From positions 62,001 to 126,000 of the forward strand of contig NZ_JACXYX010000005.1 in NCBI RefSeq assembly GCF_014779655.1: 64,000 nucleotides of DNA, in the 5' to 3' direction. The position numbers and the translations under genes were made by a program. Source of the DNA: Nocardioides ganghwensis. GTDB lineage: Bacteria > Actinomycetota > Actinomycetes > Propionibacteriales > Nocardioidaceae. This document shows, one piece after another, positions 44,370-52,349 of the stretch. Numbering within the stretch: the stretch's first letter is position 1; each line of letters begins with the position of its first letter. The notes beneath the pieces are model-generated. The model searched no databases. It saw only the letters and a program-made list of their open reading frames with translations, and had not been told where the DNA came from.

Positions 44370-44456
44370 AGGGGAGCACGCGCAGGCGTGCTGAGAGTGC
44401 GGACCAGCCGCAGACCCTCCGAACCTGATCCGGTTAGCACCGGCGCAAGGGAGTCC
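44370..44456 (+). promoter_or_regulatory. TPP riboswitch
   Basis: The conserved thiamin pyrophosphate aptamer elements are present in order: GGGGAGC opening P1, CTGAGAGTGC at 44391-44400, ACCCTCCGAACCTGATC at 44414-44430, and GGTTAGCACCGGCG followed by AAGGGAG. The AAGGGAG at 44448-44454 is also the only ribosome binding site for the ATG at 44459, so ligand binding should close off translation of the thiamin transporter directly. Confidence 0.95.
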
Positions 44457-44458
44457 AG

Positions 44459-45559
44459 ATGAAGCACGTACGCGTCCGCGCTGCCCTCACCGTGGGGGCG
44501 GCCACCGCTGCGGCCCTACTGCTCGGCGGCTGCAGCCTCGCCGGCGGGGGCGACGGTCCGACCGCGACCGAGCCGTCGACCTCGCCGACGGAGTCGGGGG
44601 GGACGGGGGAGCCGGGCGGCACCGTCGTCCTCGCCACCCACGAGTCGTTCACCCTGCCCAAGAAGCTGGTGCGGGCGTTCGAGGAGGAGACGGGCTACAC
44701 GCTCGAGGTCCGCGCCGCCGGCGACGCCGGCACGCTGGCCACCAAGCTCAGCCTGACCGCCGACAACCCGATCGCCGACGCGGCCTTCGGCATCGACAAC
44801 ACCTTCGCCTCGCGGCCGCTGGGCGAGGGCGCGTTCGCCGAGGTGTCGACCACGGCGACCCCGCCCGACGAGTACGTCCTCGCCGAGGGCGGCGACCGGC
44901 TCGTCCCGATCGACTCCGCGAGCGTGTGCGTCAACGTCGACACCGACTGGTTCGACGCCGAGGGGCTCGAGCCGCCGCAGACGCTCGACGACCTCACCGA
45001 CCCGGCCTACGCCGACCTGATGGTGACCCCCGGCGCGTCGACCAGCAGCCCCGGCATGGCCTTCTTCCTCGCCACCGTCGCGGCCTACGGCGACGACTGG
45101 CAGGACTACTGGACCGACCTGCTGGCCAACGGCGCCAAGGTCGTCGACGGGTGGGAGGACGCCTACTACGGCGACTTCACCGCCGGGTCCGAGCAGGGCA
45201 CCCGCCCGATCGTGGTCTCCTACGACTCCTCCCCGGCCTTCACGGTCGCCGACGGGCGCACCACCACGGCGGCGCTGCTCGACACCTGCTTCCGCCAGGT
45301 CGAGTACGCCGGCGTGCTCGCGGGCGCCGACAACCCCGAGGGCGCCGCGGCGCTCGTCGACTGGATGCTGACCGACGAGGTGCAGAGCGCCCTGCCCGAG
45401 TCGATGTACGTCTTCCCGGTCATGCCCGGCGCGACCGTCCCCGACGACTGGGCCGAGTTCGCCCCCCAGCCCACCGACCCCTTCGAGGTCTCCCCCGAGG
45501 AGATCGCCGCCAACCGCGAGCAGTGGCTGACCGAGTGGACCGACGTCATCTCGCGATGA
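44459..45559 (+). CDS. thiB: Thiamin ABC transporter substrate-binding lipoprotein
   Basis: A 366-residue exported solute-binding protein. The signal is followed by lipobox LLLGG-CS (Cys ~24), then a Thr/Ser/Gly-rich spacer and a periplasmic-binding fold: GTVVLATHESFTLPKKLV, FGIDNTFASRPL, LVPIDSASVCVNVDTDWF and PIVVSYDSSPAFTVADGR, matching ThiB (TbpA). It captures thiamin or its phosphates outside the membrane for the permease and ATPase encoded next. The TPP riboswitch ends 2 bases upstream of the ATG and contains its ribosome binding site. A 101-bp hairpin repeat separates it from the permease gene. Confidence 0.93.
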   Translation: MKHVRVRAALTVGAATAAALLLGGCSLAGGGDGPTATEPSTSPTESGGTGEPGGTVVLATHESFTLPKKLVRAFEEETGYTLEVRAAGDAGTLATKLSLTADNPIADAAFGIDNTFASRPLGEGAFAEVSTTATPPDEYVLAEGGDRLVPIDSASVCVNVDTDWFDAEGLEPPQTLDDLTDPAYADLMVTPGASTSSPGMAFFLATVAAYGDDWQDYWTDLLANGAKVVDGWEDAYYGDFTAGSEQGTRPIVVSYDSSPAFTVADGRTTTAALLDTCFRQVEYAGVLAGADNPEGAAALVDWMLTDEVQSALPESMYVFPVMPGATVPDDWAEFAPQPTDPFEVSPEEIAANREQWLTEWTDVISR

Positions 45560-45569
45560 CTGCAGCCCT

Positions 45570-45670
45570 GGTTTCGACACGCTCGTTCCTCGCTGCTCGA
45601 CCGGCGGGCCTCCGCTGGTGCCTCGCGGGCCTCCGCTGGTTGAGCAGGGACGAAGTCCCGTGTCGAAACC
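45570..45670. repeat. 101-bp hairpin repeat between thiB and thiP
   Basis: Outer arms GGTTTCGACACG (45570-45581) and CGTGTCGAAACC (45659-45670) are perfectly complementary, and the inner parts pair imperfectly out to ~33 bases per arm. The loop holds a 16-base direct duplication, GCGGGCCTCCGCTGGT. The element lies within the thiamin transport operon, where the strong RNA hairpin could damp read-through or set mRNA processing. Confidence 0.85.
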
Positions 45671-45683
45671 GAGGTGCTGCGCG

Positions 45684-47318
45684 ATGAGGCGCATCGCCGG
45701 CCTGCTCCTCCTCGCCGCGGCGCCGGTGCTGGTGCTCGGCGTGCTGTTCGTCCTGCCGGTGACCGGCATGGTCGCCGAGGGCTTCTTCGTCGACGGCCGG
45801 TTCGCGCCCGGGGCGGTGCTCGACGTGCTCGCCCGGCCGCGCGTCCACCGGGTCGCGTGGTTCACCGTGTGGACCTCCGGCACCGCCACGCTGCTCGCCG
45901 TGGTGCTGGGCCTGCCCGCGGCGTACGCCCTCCACCGGCTCGCGCTGCCGGGCCGCGCGGCGGTGCGGGCGGCACTGCTCGTGCCGTTCGTGCTGCCCAC
46001 GGTCGTCGTCGGCGTCGCGTTCCGCCAGCTGCTGGGCGAGGGCGGACCGCTCGGCTTCCTCGGCCTCGACGGGACGCCGGTCGCGATCGTGGCCGGACTG
46101 GTGTTCTTCAACGTCGCCGTCGTCGTGCGCACCGTCGGAGTCGCCTGGGAGTCGCTCGACCCCCGCCCCGGGCAGGCGGCCGCCGCGCTCGGGGCGTCCC
46201 CGTGGCAGGTGCTGCGCACGGTCACCCTGCCGGCGCTGCGCCCCGCGATCGTCGGCGCCGCCAGCATCGTCTTCCTCTTCTGCGCGACGGCGTTCGGCAT
46301 CGTGCTCACCCTCGGCGGCGTCCGCTACGCGACGGTCGAGACCGAGATCTACCTGCTGACCACGACGATCTTCGACCTCCGGGCGGCGGCGGCGCTGTCG
46401 GTGCTGCAGATCGTGGTGGTCGTCGGCCTGCTCGCCCTCGCCGCGCGGCTGCGCGCGACGCCCGACCCGACGGCCCAGCGCACCGTGTCGCCCGTGCGGG
46501 CCGTACGCCGCTCCGACGCGCCCGCCGTCGTCGCCACGCTGCTGGTGCTCGGGGCGATGCTCCTGCCGATCCTCACGCTGGTGCTCGGCTCGCTCTCAGT
46601 GGGGGACGGCTGGGGCCTCGACAACTACCGCGCGCTCACGACCGTCGGTGACAACCAGGCGCTGCTGGTGCCGGTCACCGCCGCACTGGCGACCAGCCTG
46701 CGCACCGCCGTCGACGCGACCTGGATGGCGCTGCTGGTCGGCGCGATGGTGTCGGTGATCGTCACGCGTCGCTCGCACTCGGTCGCGGAGCGGCGGGTGC
46801 GCTCGACCCTGGACGGCTTCTTCATGCTGCCGCTCGGCGTCAGCGCGGTGACCCTGGGCTTCGGCTTCCTCATCACCCTCGACCGGCCGCCGCTCGACCT
46901 GCGCGACTCGCCGCTGCTGGTGCCGATGGCCCAGGCGCTGGTCGCGCTCCCGCTCGTGGTGCGCACGCTCGCCCCGGTGCTGGGGGGCATCGATGACCGC
47001 CAGCGGCAGGCCGCGGCCTCACTGGGCGCGTCCGCCTGGCGCACCCTGCTCACCGTCGACCTGCCTGTGGTGTGGAAGCCGATGCTCGCCGCCAGCGGCT
47101 TCGCGTTCGCCGCCTCCCTCGGGGAGTTCGGGGCGACGTCCTTCCTCGCCCGCGACGAGAGCCCGACGCTGCCGGTCGTGATCTTCCGGCTGATCGGCCA
47201 CCCGGGCGAGATGAACTACGGCATGGCCCTGGCCGCGTCCGTCGTCCTCGCGGTCGCCACCGCCGTGGTGATGCTGGCCGTCGAACGGCTGCGCGTGCCC
47301 GGTGTGGGAGCGTTCTAG
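45684..47318 (+). CDS. thiP: Thiamin ABC transporter permease
   Basis: A 544-residue membrane protein with ~12 predicted helices in two MetI-like halves (residues ~45-260 and ~330-535). Each half contains an EAA loop for docking the ATPase: the first at AAAALGASPWQVLRTVTLPALRPAI, the second at AAASLGASAWRTLLTVDLPVVWKPML. This double permease is standard for ThiP. The ATG at 45684 follows the 101-bp hairpin repeat by 13 bases; no strong ribosome binding site is visible, so reduced translation relative to thiB is likely. It forms the channel with ThiB and the downstream ATPase. Confidence 0.93.
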   Translation: MRRIAGLLLLAAAPVLVLGVLFVLPVTGMVAEGFFVDGRFAPGAVLDVLARPRVHRVAWFTVWTSGTATLLAVVLGLPAAYALHRLALPGRAAVRAALLVPFVLPTVVVGVAFRQLLGEGGPLGFLGLDGTPVAIVAGLVFFNVAVVVRTVGVAWESLDPRPGQAAAALGASPWQVLRTVTLPALRPAIVGAASIVFLFCATAFGIVLTLGGVRYATVETEIYLLTTTIFDLRAAAALSVLQIVVVVGLLALAARLRATPDPTAQRTVSPVRAVRRSDAPAVVATLLVLGAMLLPILTLVLGSLSVGDGWGLDNYRALTTVGDNQALLVPVTAALATSLRTAVDATWMALLVGAMVSVIVTRRSHSVAERRVRSTLDGFFMLPLGVSAVTLGFGFLITLDRPPLDLRDSPLLVPMAQALVALPLVVRTLAPVLGGIDDRQRQAAASLGASAWRTLLTVDLPVVWKPMLAASGFAFAASLGEFGATSFLARDESPTLPVVIFRLIGHPGEMNYGMALAASVVLAVATAVVMLAVERLRVPGVGAF

Positions 47319-47322
47319 GGCC

Positions 47323-48324
47323 ATGCTCCAGCTCACCGACGTCACCGTGCGCTACGGCGACACCGCCGCCGTCGACGAAGTGACCCTCGCCCTCGAACCC
47401 GGGCAGGTGCTCGCCGTCCTCGGCCCCTCCGGCTGCGGCAAGTCCACCCTGCTGCGCGCCGTCGCCGGGCTCGAGCCGCTCACGTCGGGCTCCGTCTCGT
47501 GGGCCGGCGCCGACCTCGTGGGCGTGCCGACCCACAAGCGCGGCTTCGCGCTGATGTTCCAGGACGGCCAGCTCTTCGCGCACCTCACCGTCGCCCGCAA
47601 CGTGGCGTACGCCCTGCGCCTGCGGCGTACGCCGTCCGCTCGGGTCGCGACGCGGGTGCGCGAGCTGCTCGACCTGGTCGGGCTCGCGGGCTACGACGAC
47701 CGGCTCCCCGGCACGCTCTCCGGCGGCGAGCGGCAGCGCGTCGCGCTCGCCCGCGCCCTCGCCGTCGAGCCGCGGCTGATCCTGCTCGACGAGCCCCTGT
47801 CGGCGCTCGACGCGACCCTGCGCGAGCGCCTGGCCGGCGACCTGCGCGAGATCCTGCACGCCGCGGGGACGACGGCGCTGCTGGTGACGCACGACCACGA
47901 CGAGGCGTTCGCGCTGGCCGACCGGCTGGCGGTGATGCGCGCGGGCCGGGTGGTGCAGCAGGGGGCGATCGACGAGGTGTGGCGAGAGCCGGTCGACGAG
48001 GAGACCGCACTGTTCCTGGGCTACGCGCGCGTCGTGCGCGGGGACGCCGCAGCGCGGGTGCTGGCGTCAGGCGGCCTGTCCCCGGCGTACGCCGTGGCGC
48101 TGCGTCGCTCGGCCCTCGTGGTCGACCCGGCCGGCGACCTGCGCGCCGTCGTCGAGTCGGCGCGGGTGACGCCCGAGGTCGTCCGGCTGGTGGTCGCCGC
48201 CGAGGGCATCGGCCCCGTCGACGCGGTGGCGCCGCTGGGCAGCCGCGTCTCACCGGGCGACGAGGTCGCGCTGCGGGTGGACGTGACGAGGCTCGCGGTC
48301 CTCGCGATCGCGGCCGGGGGTTGA
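47323..48324 (+). CDS. thiQ: Thiamin ABC transporter ATP-binding protein
   Basis: A 333-residue ABC ATPase. Walker A GPSGCGKST at ~35, Q-loop (MFQDGQLFAH), signature LSGGERQRVALARAL at ~130, Walker B LILLDEPLSALD and the H-loop His in LLVTHDHDEAFAL are all intact. After ~residue 235 a TOBE-like C-terminal domain of ~95 residues is present, longer than in enterobacterial ThiQ. It powers thiamin import with the permease encoded 4 bases upstream and is the last gene of the riboswitch-controlled operon. Confidence 0.92.
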   Translation: MLQLTDVTVRYGDTAAVDEVTLALEPGQVLAVLGPSGCGKSTLLRAVAGLEPLTSGSVSWAGADLVGVPTHKRGFALMFQDGQLFAHLTVARNVAYALRLRRTPSARVATRVRELLDLVGLAGYDDRLPGTLSGGERQRVALARALAVEPRLILLDEPLSALDATLRERLAGDLREILHAAGTTALLVTHDHDEAFALADRLAVMRAGRVVQQGAIDEVWREPVDEETALFLGYARVVRGDAAARVLASGGLSPAYAVALRRSALVVDPAGDLRAVVESARVTPEVVRLVVAAEGIGPVDAVAPLGSRVSPGDEVALRVDVTRLAVLAIAAGG

Positions 48325-48345
48325 CCCATCCCTACACTGACGTCC

Positions 48346-49392
48346 GTGTACAGACCGGCCTATGCCCTGCTCGTGGGAGTCGCAGCCCTGATGGGCGTGC
48401 TCGCGCTGGCTGCGTCGTTCACGCTCGACCGGCCGCTCGTCGACCCCGAGGGCTTCCTCGGTCCGTCCTGGCTGAGGCTGCCGCTGCTGGTCCTCGGCGC
48501 GTTCCTGCTCGACCTGCTGCCGCGGACGCTGTGGTACTCGCGGATGAAGCCCGCGCTGATGCCCGACATCGTGCGCGAGCGGATCCGCAGCCACTGGGAC
48601 CGCGAGCGGGTCATCCTGGTGGTCCTCGGACTGGTGTGCTTCTACATCACCTACGTCTGCTACCGGAACCTCAAGTCGTTCCTCCCCTTCATCATGGGCG
48701 AGGACAAGTACGACCGTGAGCTGCACCTGATCGACCGGGCGCTGATGTTCGGCCACGAGCCGGCCACGATCCTGCACACGATCTTCGGCACCGGGTTCTC
48801 CGCGCACTTCCTGTCCACGATCTACCTGTGGTTCCTGCCGCTGGTGCCGCTCGCCCTCGCCGCGTGGCTCGTGTGGTCGCGCAACATCACCTTCGGCTAC
48901 TGGTTCGCCACCTCGCAGTGCCTGGCCTGGTCGATCGGAACCGCGTCCTACTACGCGCTGCCGACCCTCGGTCCGGGCTTCCAGTACAGCTACCTCTACA
49001 CCGACCTGCCCGAGACCGGCTCGAGCGCGCTGATGGACGCCCTGTCCTACGGACGCGACGGCGTGCTGCGCAAGGGCGCCGAGGGGGCGGTGCAGTCGGT
49101 CGCGGGCTTCGCGTCCCTGCACGTCGCCATCACCCTGCTCGTCGCGCTGATGGTCCAGTACACGCTGCGCAACCGGATCCTCCACATCGTCTTCTGGGCC
49201 AACTTCGCGATCACCGTCGTGGCCACGCTCTACTTCGGCTGGCACTACATCGCCGACGACCTCGCCGGCGTCGTGATCGCCCTGTTCTCCTTCTGGCTCG
49301 GGGGGCTCGCGAGCGGGCAGAAGTTCGACAGGAACGGATTGTCCTCGCACCCCACCTCGACGACCCGTCAGGTGCCGGTCGACGCCGAGTGA
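48346..49392 (+). CDS. PAP2-superfamily membrane phosphatase
   Basis: A 348-residue integral membrane protein with ~6-7 helices. The PAP2 catalytic segments are present in reduced form: KGAEGAVQSVAGFASLHVAITLL (active-site SxH-like region with the His) and FGWHYIADDLAGVVIAL (final His and Asp). It may remove phosphate from lipid carriers or transfer inositol phosphate, as in related inositolphosphotransferases; the mycobacterial-like N-terminal extension makes the second possibility worth noting. TACACT at 48333-48338 lies 7 bases before the GTG, suggesting its own leaderless transcript despite being only 21 bases after thiQ. Confidence 0.85.
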   Translation: MYRPAYALLVGVAALMGVLALAASFTLDRPLVDPEGFLGPSWLRLPLLVLGAFLLDLLPRTLWYSRMKPALMPDIVRERIRSHWDRERVILVVLGLVCFYITYVCYRNLKSFLPFIMGEDKYDRELHLIDRALMFGHEPATILHTIFGTGFSAHFLSTIYLWFLPLVPLALAAWLVWSRNITFGYWFATSQCLAWSIGTASYYALPTLGPGFQYSYLYTDLPETGSSALMDALSYGRDGVLRKGAEGAVQSVAGFASLHVAITLLVALMVQYTLRNRILHIVFWANFAITVVATLYFGWHYIADDLAGVVIALFSFWLGGLASGQKFDRNGLSSHPTSTTRQVPVDAE

Positions 49393-49425
49393 CGTCGGGG
49401 GTCGGCGGGCGTCCCCGCGCGTCCA

Positions 49426-49664
49426 GCGTCATGCGAACCCGCACCCATGCGTACGGATCGGGATGACGCCCGCCGTGGCGCGCCCGCTGCGTCATGCGAA
49501 CCCGCACACATGCGTACGGATCGGGATGACGTACGCCGTGGCTCGCCCGCTGCGTCATGCGAACCCGCACCCATGCGTACGGATCGGGATGACGTACGCC
49601 GTGGCTCGCCCGCTGCGTCATGCGAACCCGCACCCATGCGTACGGATCGGGATGACGCCCGCCG
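49426..49664. repeat. 63-bp tandem repeat, about 3.8 copies
   Basis: Units start at 49426, 49489, 49552 and 49615 (last one ~50 bases). Each has GCGTCATGCGAACCCGCAC near the start and ATGCGTACGGATCGGGATGAC in the middle, so the block is bounded by GTCAT and ATGAC. Units differ by a few bases (ACCCA/ACACA; GACGCC/GACGTA). Because 63 is divisible by 3, spurious ORFs cross the array in several frames. Confidence 0.9.
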
Positions 49665-49686
49665 GTCACGTGGGCGGACCCCAGAG

Positions 49687-49704
49687 AACTACACTTATGT
49701 AGTT
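49687..49704. promoter_or_regulatory. AT-rich palindrome
   Basis: AACTACA and TGTAGTT separated by CTTA, a perfect 7-base inverted repeat in a strikingly AT-rich patch. TACA/TGTA half-sites resemble BlaI/MecI-type operators, but the 4-base spacer is wider than usual. TTGCAA directly follows it. Confidence 0.5.
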
Positions 49705-49838
49705 TGCAAGCCGACACGCCGGTCAACAGTGAAAAAGTTGGGGAAAGTGTTCCCAGTGTGACGAAAGTTCACTAACGTGCCTCGAGTTGCCCGTGCGAAG
49801 GGGAAGTCGCGCGGGCCCGAGACCCTCAGGGGAGCCCT

Positions 49839-51395
49839 GTGCCCTTCGCACCGTCACCGCACAACCAGCACGCGCCTCGGCGTACGACCGCGCGCTGGGC
49901 GAGCGCGGTGGTCCTGGTCGCGGGACTGGCCGTCGGCGGCGGGCACGACGCGTACGCGGACGACGACCCGGTGCCCAGCGAGGGCGACGTCGCCGCCGCG
50001 CAGGAGCGGGCGGCGCAGAAGGGTCGCGACGTTGCGGCCGTGCAGGCCGACCTCATCCGCGCCAACCTGGCGCTGACCACGGCCGGCGACCAGGCGGCCC
50101 AGGCCGCCGAGGCATGGAACGGTGCCCGTTGGCGCGCCGAGGAGGCACGCAAGGACGCCGAGGCGGCCGAGGAGGCCGCCGAGGCCGCTCGCGAGGACGT
50201 CGAGCGGCAGCGCGAGCTGTACGCAGCGACGGTCGTCCAGTCCTACGAGGACGGCACCCAGATGCAGGGGCTCTCGGCCGTCGTCGACGCCGACGGCATC
50301 GAGGCGCTGATCGACCGCACCGTCACGATGGGCAACACGTCCGACGCGCTGGACAACCAGTACGACTCCTTCATCGCCTCCTCCGCGGTCGCGGAGGTCA
50401 CGGCGTCCACCGCCGAGCAGGCCGCCGAGCGTGCCGCCGCGGCCGAGGCCGACGCACAGGCGGCCCGAGACGCCGCCCAGGCCGCGGAAGCCGACGCCGG
50501 AGCACAGGCGGAGGCGATCTCGGCCACCAAGGCGGACCTGATCGCCGAGCTCGCCGAGCTCGAGGGGATCAGCGTCCGGCTGGCGGAGAAGCGACAGGCG
50601 GCGCTCGAGCTGGCGGCAGCCGAGGCGGCGGCCGCTGCGGCACAGGCGCAGGCAGAGGCAGAGGCGCAGGCAGAGGCAGAGGCACAGGCGCAGGCCGAGG
50701 CGGAGATCGAGCAGCAGGCCGAGCAGGAGCAGCCGACGACGCCGACCCCGACGCCGACCCCGACACCCACCGCGACACCCACCTCCACGCCGACCCCGAC
50801 ACCCACCGCGACACCCACCGCGACGCCGACCCCGACACCCACCCCGACACCCACGCCGACGCCGACGCCGACACCCACCCCGACACCCACGCCGACCCCG
50901 ACACCCACCCCGACACCCACCCCGACACCCACGCCGACGCCGACGCCGACACCCACCCCGACACCCACGCCGACCCCGACACCCACCCCGACACCCACCC
51001 CCACGCCCACCCCCACCCCGACGCCGGCCTCGGGCGGCGCGTCGGCGGCGATCGCGTTCGCCGCCTCGCAGCTCGGCGACCCCTACAAGTGGGGCGCTGC
51101 AGGCCCGGACGCCTGGGACTGCTCGGGCCTGACGTCGGTGGCGTGGTCGAAGGGTGGCAAGTCCCTCCCGCACTACTCCGTCGCGCAGTACACCCAGTCG
51201 ACGAGGATCAGCGCCGGCCAGCTGGCCCCCGGCGACCTCGTGTTCTGGGGCTCGTCGAGCAGCGCGAGCTCGATCTACCACGTCGCGATCTACATCGGTG
51301 ACGGCCAGATCATCCACGCGCCGCGCACGGGCCGGCCGGTCAGCCAGGAGTCGATGTACTACTGGCGCGCGCCGAACTTCTTCGCGCGCCCCTGA
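49839..51395 (+). CDS. NlpC/P60 cell-wall hydrolase with coiled coil and Thr-Pro linker
   Basis: A 518-residue exported peptidoglycan hydrolase of the RipA-like class. A signal peptide (~15-42) precedes a long Ala/Glu-rich coiled coil (~48-295), which in related proteins blocks the active site. A ~98-residue linker of almost uninterrupted Thr-Pro repeats (~299-396) follows, and then the NlpC/P60 domain (~400-518). The catalytic triad is Cys428 (DCSGLT), His481 ([10 protein letters not shown]) and His493 (QIIHAPR). It cuts stem peptides between daughter cells. The linker DNA is a near-perfect ACCCCG/ACGCCG tandem repeat. The GTG start follows AGGGGAG. An adjacent palindrome and long leader suggest tight control. 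Confidence 0.92.
   Translation: MPFAPSPHNQHAPRRTTARWASAVVLVAGLAVGGGHDAYADDDPVPSEGDVAAAQERAAQKGRDVAAVQADLIRANLALTTAGDQAAQAAEAWNGARWRAEEARKDAEAAEEAAEAAREDVERQRELYAATVVQSYEDGTQMQGLSAVVDADGIEALIDRTVTMGNTSDALDNQYDSFIASSAVAEVTASTAEQAAERAAAAEADAQAARDAAQAAEADAGAQAEAISATKADLIAELAELEGISVRLAEKRQAALELAAAEAAAAAAQAQAEAEAQAEAEAQAQAEAEIEQQAEQEQPTTPTPTPTPTPTATPTSTPTPTPTATPTATPTPTPTPTPTPTPTPTPTPTPTPTPTPTPTPTPTPTPTPTPTPTPTPTPTPTPTPTPTPTPTPTPTPASGGASAAIAFAASQLGDPYKWGAAGPDAWDCSGLTSVAWSKGGKSLPHYSVAQYTQSTRISAGQLAPGDLVFWGSSSSASSIYHVAIYIGDGQIIHAPRTGRPVSQESMYYWRAPNFFARP
50737..51027. repeat. 6-bp / 12-bp repeat tract encoding the Thr-Pro linker
   Basis: About 48 tandem hexamers of the ACCCCG or ACGCCG type, arranged in longer 12-48-bp periods. 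The tract encodes alternating Thr-Pro in the NlpC/P60 protein; the shifted frames read DT/DP/DA-type and GVGV-type repeats, so all look open. Confidence 0.92.
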
Positions 51396-51438
51396 CCGCC
51401 CCCGACCGTACGGGACCGGACCAGGAGCTCGACCGGCC

Positions 51439-52314
51439 TCAGCGCACCTTCCGCGCGAACCGGGCGGCCAGCTCCCCGGGGTCCATCCCGCCGTCCAGGA
51501 CCAGGCGGGTGGGCCACGCCGAGGTGTCGATGCCGGAGAGCTCCTCGAAGAGCGCGAGGTCCTTGGCGTAGATCTCGGCCACCCGGGCCAGGTCGTCGGC
51601 GGTCGGCGCGGTGCCGGGCACCTGCTCGGCACCGGCGTGCCAGTTCTTCAGCGGCGGCACGTGCTCGAAGCGCGGCAGGTCGAGGAAGTCGGTCGTGCGG
51701 TGGACGGTGGCCTCGAAGTCGCCGAGCATCGAGCGCAGCTCCAGCAGCAGCCACTGCCGGCGGTCGAAGAGCTCGAAGCCGCGCTGCAGCTGCTCGCCGT
51801 AGAAGCCGCGGGCCAGGCCGGTCATGTGCCGCCACCGCATCGTGCGCACGTCGTCGGGCACCTCGTCGGGCAGCGACGTGTGCGGCCACTCGGTCAGGAA
51901 GTCCGGCCAGTCCGGCCACGCGAGGTTGCGCGAGCGGAGCATCACCCAGTGCGAGAACAGTCGCTCGAGCGGGTCGCGGAAGACGGCGATGAGCGGCATG
52001 TCCGGCTTGTAGGCGCGCATCCGCTCGAGGGCGTGCGGCCAGTAGAGATAGGTGGGGGAGGCGTCGCCGAGCAGCCGGTGGACGCGGGCACGGCGCGGCG
52101 CGGTGTAGTCGGTGGCGTAGTCCGGCGACGACCAGTCGACGGTCTCGTCGTCGAAGTAGTGGCGCTCCTTGTCGGGCGCCTGGCACACCAGCCGGTGCTG
52201 GTTGAGCGTGACCGCGAGCGTCGACGTGCCGCCCTTCTGCACGCCGACGACCGCGAAGTTGTAGGCCATCGACCCGAGCGCATCGCCCGGAGGGGTGGCA
52301 TCTGACACGTTCAT
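51439..52314 (-). CDS. Sulfotransferase-family protein
   Basis: A 291-residue PAPS-dependent sulfotransferase. The 5'-phosphosulfate-binding loop AVVGVQKGGTSTLAVTL is at ~22-36 and the 3'-phosphate-binding motif VFRDPLERLFSHWVMLRSR at ~112-128, the usual pair. It transfers sulfate to an unknown acceptor, possibly a glycolipid or carbohydrate as in mycobacterial Stf proteins. TAGGTT (plus-strand 52322-52327) lies 7 bases before the ATG, and its promoter is back to back with that of the acyl-CoA oxidase. It converges on the NlpC/P60 gene, but no functional link is apparent. Confidence 0.88.
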   Translation of the reverse strand: MNVSDATPPGDALGSMAYNFAVVGVQKGGTSTLAVTLNQHRLVCQAPDKERHYFDDETVDWSSPDYATDYTAPRRARVHRLLGDASPTYLYWPHALERMRAYKPDMPLIAVFRDPLERLFSHWVMLRSRNLAWPDWPDFLTEWPHTSLPDEVPDDVRTMRWRHMTGLARGFYGEQLQRGFELFDRRQWLLLELRSMLGDFEATVHRTTDFLDLPRFEHVPPLKNWHAGAEQVPGTAPTADDLARVAEIYAKDLALFEELSGIDTSAWPTRLVLDGGMDPGELAARFARKVR

Positions 52315-52321
52315 CGCGGTG

Positions 52322-52343
52322 AACCTACCGGCATGGCTACCTT
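52322..52343. promoter_or_regulatory. Back-to-back -10 boxes of two leaderless genes
   Basis: In the 35-base gap between divergent starts at 52314 and 52350, TAGGTT on the minus strand (52322-52327) and TACCTT on the plus strand (52338-52343) stand 7 and 6 bases from their start codons. Each promoter's -35 would lie inside the other gene. Confidence 0.55.
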
Positions 52344-52349
52344 TGGTGA

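Larger units (their letters stand above)
49393..49838. promoter_or_regulatory. Tandem repeats and promoter region upstream of NlpC/P60 gene
   Basis: A 446-base gap without a gene. It holds four 63-bp tandem repeats (49426-49664), an AT-rich palindrome (49687-49704), a possible promoter (TTCCCA at ~49750 and TAACGT at 49773-49778, 17-base spacing) and an inverted GTGA/TCAC motif around 49757-49771. AGGGGAG just before the GTG at 49839 is the ribosome binding site. The ~60-base leader could contain a regulatory fold, but I recognise none. Confidence 0.5.

Noticed and set aside
49426..49664. Possible CRISPR array
   Set aside because: Repeats are directly adjacent with no unique spacers, units are 63 bp, and no cas gene is present.
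49447..49761. 104-residue repeat ORF with 21-residue units across the 63-bp repeats
   Set aside because: Period 63 is a multiple of 3, so any open frame in one unit is open in all; no start signal and the same is true of two other frames.
50569..51016. Long Gly-Val, Trp-Val-Ser or Asp-Thr repeat ORFs across the NlpC/P60 gene
   Set aside because: Shadow frames of the Thr-Pro hexamer repeat; the coding frame has a signal peptide, coiled coil and catalytic domain.
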